Shown in pieces: positions 35,295 through 38,175 of a DNA stretch of 38,175 bases. The notes beneath the pieces are model-generated. The model made no database searches. It was not told the DNA's origin and saw nothing but the letters and a program-made list of their open reading frames with translations. Position 1 is the stretch's first letter, and the number at the start of each line of letters is the position of its first letter. Made by a program: the position numbers and the translations under genes. The stretch is from DATJSJ01 sp035504175 (GTDB lineage: Bacteria > Pseudomonadota > Alphaproteobacteria > Acetobacterales > Acetobacteraceae): assembly GCA_035504175.1 (NCBI GenBank), contig DATJSJ010000077.1:1-38175 (forward strand). The letters are read 5' to 3'.

Positions 35295-36680
35295 ATGAAA
35301 GCAGGTCTGATCGCCAGCATCGCCGCACTGGGCGGCTTGCTGTTCGGCTACGACACCGGCGTCATCTCCGGCGCCCTGCTGTTCCTGCGCCAGGCCTTCC
35401 ACCTCTCGCCTTTCATGGAGGGCGTGGTCACCAGCATCGCCCTCGCCGGCGCCGCACTCGGCGCAGCGTTCGGCGGCGTGCTGGCCGACCGGTTCGGGCG
35501 CAAGCCGGTCATCCTTCTCACCGCAGCCATCTTCGTCGTCGGCGCAGTGATCTCCGCCGCGGCCGCCACACTCTCGCTGCTGCTGCTCGGACGCCTGCTG
35601 GTCGGCATCGGCATCGGCGTCTCGTCGATGCTGGCGCCGCTCTACCTCGCGGAAACCGCGCCGGCCGAAGCGCGCGGCGCCCTGGTCTCACTCAACCAGC
35701 TCATGATCACGATCGGTATCCTGGTCTCCTACCTGGTCGGCTACGCCTTCGCCGCCAGCGGCGAGTGGCGCTGGATGCTCGGCCTCGGCGGTCTCCCCGG
35801 CGTGATCCTCGCCACCGGCATGCTGTTCCTGCCGGAAACGCCCCGATGGCTCGCGGGACATGGCCGCATGGAGGACGCCCGCACCGCCCTCAGCCGGCTG
35901 CGCGGCAGCGACACGGCGACTGCGGACATAGACCGCGAAGTCGCCGAACTGCGCAGCGACCTCCGGCGCGAGGATCGCGCCCGCCGCAGGGAGGAAATGG
36001 GTGCCACCGCCCTTCGCCGGCCGCTCATCATCGGCGTCGGCCTCGCCATCTTCCAGCAGGTCACCGGCATCAACACGGTCATCTACTTTGCGCCGACGAT
36101 CTTCCAGAGCGCCGGCCTCGCCTCCGCTTCCGCCTCGATCCTCGCCACCGCCGGGGTCGGCGCGGTGAACGTGCTCATGACCGTGGTCGCGATCCGCCTG
36201 ATCGATCGCGTCGGACGCCGGGCGCTGCTGCTCACCGGGCTCGTCGGCATGATGCTGGCACTCTGCGTCCTCGCCCTCGGCTTCCTGCTCGGCGCATCCA
36301 GCGGCGCGCTCGGCTGGATCGTGGCGCTCAGCCTGATGGCCTATGTCGCCTGCTTCGCGATCGGTCTCGGGCCGGTGTTCTGGCTGCTGATCTCCGAGAT
36401 CTTCCCGCTGGCGGTGCGTGCGCGCGGCATGTCGATCGCCACCATCGCCAACTGGGGCTCCAACCTGATCGTCGCGCTGACCTTCCTCAGCCTGCTGCAT
36501 ATCGTCGGCCGGCCAGGCACTTTCTTCCTCTACGCGGCGCTGACGCTGGCGGCCTTCGTTTTCACCCGCGCTTTGGTGCCGGAAACCAAGGGCCGCTCGC
36601 TCGAGGCCATCGAGAGCGGCTGGGAGAGCGGGACGCAGCCCGCGGCAATCCCCGCCGCGGGTACGTCTACCCTCGATTGA
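35295..36680 (+). CDS. Sugar-porter MFS transporter (XylE/GalP-like sugar:proton symporter)
   Basis: A 461-residue 12-helix MFS transporter of the sugar-porter family. Signatures: LFGYDTGVISGALLF in TM1, ADRFGRKPVIL (loop 2-3), GRLLVGIGIGVSSMLAPLYLAETAPAEARG, PETPRWL, IFQQVTGINTVIYFAPTIF in TM7 (sugar-binding QQ/N), RVGRRALL, and the C-terminal PETKGRSLE. Symport of a hexose or pentose with H+ is expected. Start: ATG at 35295 with GGGGAAA upstream; an in-frame TTG at 35256 is less likely. It diverges from the phosphonate operon and is followed by an unrelated TPR-like gene. Confidence 0.92.
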   Translation: MKAGLIASIAALGGLLFGYDTGVISGALLFLRQAFHLSPFMEGVVTSIALAGAALGAAFGGVLADRFGRKPVILLTAAIFVVGAVISAAAATLSLLLLGRLLVGIGIGVSSMLAPLYLAETAPAEARGALVSLNQLMITIGILVSYLVGYAFAASGEWRWMLGLGGLPGVILATGMLFLPETPRWLAGHGRMEDARTALSRLRGSDTATADIDREVAELRSDLRREDRARRREEMGATALRRPLIIGVGLAIFQQVTGINTVIYFAPTIFQSAGLASASASILATAGVGAVNVLMTVVAIRLIDRVGRRALLLTGLVGMMLALCVLALGFLLGASSGALGWIVALSLMAYVACFAIGLGPVFWLLISEIFPLAVRARGMSIATIANWGSNLIVALTFLSLLHIVGRPGTFFLYAALTLAAFVFTRALVPETKGRSLEAIESGWESGTQPAAIPAAGTSTLD

Positions 36681-36755
36681 GACGGCCGCGCGGGAAATGC
36701 TAGGAACCGGTCCTCACCCGGCCGGCGGCCCGGGTCACGACATTACGAAGAGGTG

Positions 36756-37868
36756 ATGGTGCCAGCAGCCGAGACAGAGACCAAGACCGCGGAGGGCGCA
36801 AAGCAAGTGGCGGCACTGCGTCGCCGCGCGGAGGCCGCCACCCGCGCCAGAAAACATGCCGAGGCCGCCGAGGCCTGGCGCGAGCTGCTGGCGCTGTTGC
36901 CGGGCGACCGGGAGGTGCAGATCGCGCTGTGCCGCAGCCTTGCCGCCGCCGGCGATCTGCAGGCCGCGCGCCGGGAAGCGCTTTTCATGGAGTCGATCAC
37001 CCCGGCCAACCCCGAGGAATGGCTGACGCTCCACCAGGTCTGCGACGAGATGGAGGACCGGCTGCGGCAATTGCTGCTGGCCGATCGCTTCATCGCCGCC
37101 ACCGGCGGCAACGGCCACGCCTATGCCGTCAAGGCTCTGCACCTGATCCGCAGCAAGGATTTCATCAAAGCGTTGGATGAGATTGCCATCGCCACGAGGA
37201 TGGCAGGCAATGACAGCAATGCCTGGCGGGACCTCGCCCAGGCGAATATCGAGCTGCACCGGACCGAGGAGGCAATCGTGGCGGCCCAGGCGCTGGTGCG
37301 CCTCTGTCCGGATGACTGGGGCGCACGCCAGCAACTGTTCCGCCTGCTCGTCCGAGGGCGTCACATTCGTGAGGCCGAGCGAGAGCTGCGCGCCGCTTGG
37401 GAGGCCGCCCTCGCCCAACCCGAGCAGGTTGCCGCCCAGCGTTGGGCGGTGGTCGCCGACCTCGCCTGCGAACTTTCGCACTGGGAGGAAGCCGAGGATG
37501 CCGCCAATCGCGCCGCGGCCGCCATGCGCGAGGGGGATATCGGCGCCAGGGCCTGGCTCTCACTCGCCTGGGTGCGGCTCGGCCGCCGCGATGAGGCCGC
37601 CGCCTGCGTCGAACGGCTGGTGGCGGTGAATTTCGACGGCGCCTGGATCTGGACCCGGCTGCTGGAGCTCGGGCAGGCCGCGATGATGTACGATCTCGCC
37701 CAGACTGCCGGTGAGCAGGCGCTGCGGGTCCGCCCCGGACGCTCCGAGATCGAGAAGCAGTTGCGCGCCGTCACTTTCGCCGCCCGCATGGCCGCCGGTG
37801 GCACCCCACGCCAGGCGGCACCGGCACGGCGCTCGCTGTTTGCGCGGATGACCGGGCGGCGCGGCTGA
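36756..37868 (+). CDS. Tetratricopeptide-like repeat protein
   Basis: A protein of about 370 residues made of helical hairpins with TPR spacing, for example AEAWRELLALLPGDREVQIALCRSLAAAGDLQAAR, DSNAWRDLAQANIELHRTEEAIVAAQALVRLCPDDWGAR, and later WVRLGRRDEAAACVERL. No signal peptide or membrane segment is present, so it is cytoplasmic and probably a scaffold. It ends with a basic tail (RRSLFARMTGRRG). GTG 36753, ATG 36756 and GTG 36759 are all in frame; AGAGG at 36749-36753 fits best with GTG at 36759. TPR proteins with this layout are often glycan- or secretion-related, but nothing here shows that. Confidence 0.8.
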   Translation: MVPAAETETKTAEGAKQVAALRRRAEAATRARKHAEAAEAWRELLALLPGDREVQIALCRSLAAAGDLQAARREALFMESITPANPEEWLTLHQVCDEMEDRLRQLLLADRFIAATGGNGHAYAVKALHLIRSKDFIKALDEIAIATRMAGNDSNAWRDLAQANIELHRTEEAIVAAQALVRLCPDDWGARQQLFRLLVRGRHIREAERELRAAWEAALAQPEQVAAQRWAVVADLACELSHWEEAEDAANRAAAAMREGDIGARAWLSLAWVRLGRRDEAAACVERLVAVNFDGAWIWTRLLELGQAAMMYDLAQTAGEQALRVRPGRSEIEKQLRAVTFAARMAAGGTPRQAAPARRSLFARMTGRRG

Positions 37869-37942
37869 GCCGGCCGGCTTCACCGGCGCGCGCCGTCGCG
37901 GATGGGCTCTGGCGGGCGGCGCTGCCGCCGGCCTTCCGGTTG

Positions 37943-38175
37943 ATGCGGGCCTGGTGGTGGCTGCGCCGACCCGACCATGCCGGCGCCCTCGTCGCGATCT
38001 GGGTTCAGGGTCAGGTTCTCGTCATCCGCCAGTCCTACCGGCCAACCCTGACCTTCCCGGGCGGTGGACTGCGCCGCGGCGAAGCGCCGCTCGAAGCGGC
38101 CCGGCGTGAGCTGCGGGAGGAGATCGGCTTCGAGGCCGATGCCTCGGCCCTGACCTTGGCCTATGAGACGATCTG
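37943..38175 (+). CDS. Nudix hydrolase, partial (cut by the window end)
   Basis: The frame reads HAGALVAIWVQGQVLVIRQSYRPTLTFPGGGLRRGEAPLEAARRELREEIG and runs off the end. The Nudix box is FPGGGLRRGEAPLEAARRELREEIGF, with all catalytic residues (G, E, REx2EE). An upstream helical segment (LWRAALPPAFRLMRAWWWLRRPD) is open in frame back to the TPR gene stop. The true start may therefore lie before the ATG at 37943; none of the in-frame codons there is ATG or GTG. Only about 77 residues are present. Confidence 0.75.
   Translation, partial: MRAWWWLRRPDHAGALVAIWVQGQVLVIRQSYRPTLTFPGGGLRRGEAPLEAARRELREEIGFEADASALTLAYETI

Overview
The window is a very GC-rich bacterial chromosome segment. Gene-dense blocks have short intergenic gaps, GTG/TTG starts and many ATGA, GTGA or TGATG overlaps. 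The gene content fits an alphaproteobacterium: several sugar-type ABC systems, a YqjI-like PadR regulator with DUF2218, a NiCoT permease behind a cobalamin riboswitch, a PAS/HAMP hybrid kinase and a phosphonate cluster. Acetobacteraceae or relatives is my guess (inference; no rRNA or tRNA is present to test it).

Layout. 1-1176 holds no convincing gene. 1177-3416 (+) has a Tat-exported ferritin-like protein overlapping a PEP-CTERM protein, then a small GspC/GspN-like membrane protein. 3417-5748 is an eroded zone with a frameshifted gene, a phytanoyl-CoA dioxygenase remnant, one small intact gene and a degenerate repeat. 5749-9720 carries ohr (+), then on the minus strand an M15 peptidase, a Nudix hydrolase and a nickel/cobalt permease preceded by a cobalamin riboswitch. 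9720-13681 (-) is a signalling unit: heme-type DUF3365 protein, two-receiver hybrid histidine kinase and CheY-like regulator. 13851-14793 (-) is a His-rich PadR repressor with a perfect palindromic operator and a DUF2218 partner. 14990-16150 (-) is an unrecognised membrane protein with a coiled coil.

16300-28151 is a pair of divergent CUT2-type (ribose-like) ABC import operons. The minus operon is tautomerase, binding protein, ATPase and two permeases. The plus operon is an SMP-30/gluconolactonase-like hydrolase, two tandem paralogous Tat-type binding proteins, ATPase and two permeases. All binding proteins share a family motif, so the two operons probably import related, unidentified compounds.

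28353-29153 is a DUF899 protein. 29239-35117 (-) is a complete 2-aminoethylphosphonate module: FAD-dependent oxidoreductase, phnX, phnS, phnT, phnU and phnV. It has no phnW transaminase, so phosphonoacetaldehyde is probably made by oxidation. Inverted copies of a GC-rich hairpin repeat bracket it. The right end has a sugar-porter MFS protein, a TPR-like protein and a Nudix hydrolase cut by the window edge.

Functions are inferred from reading translations and motifs by eye; no database search was run.
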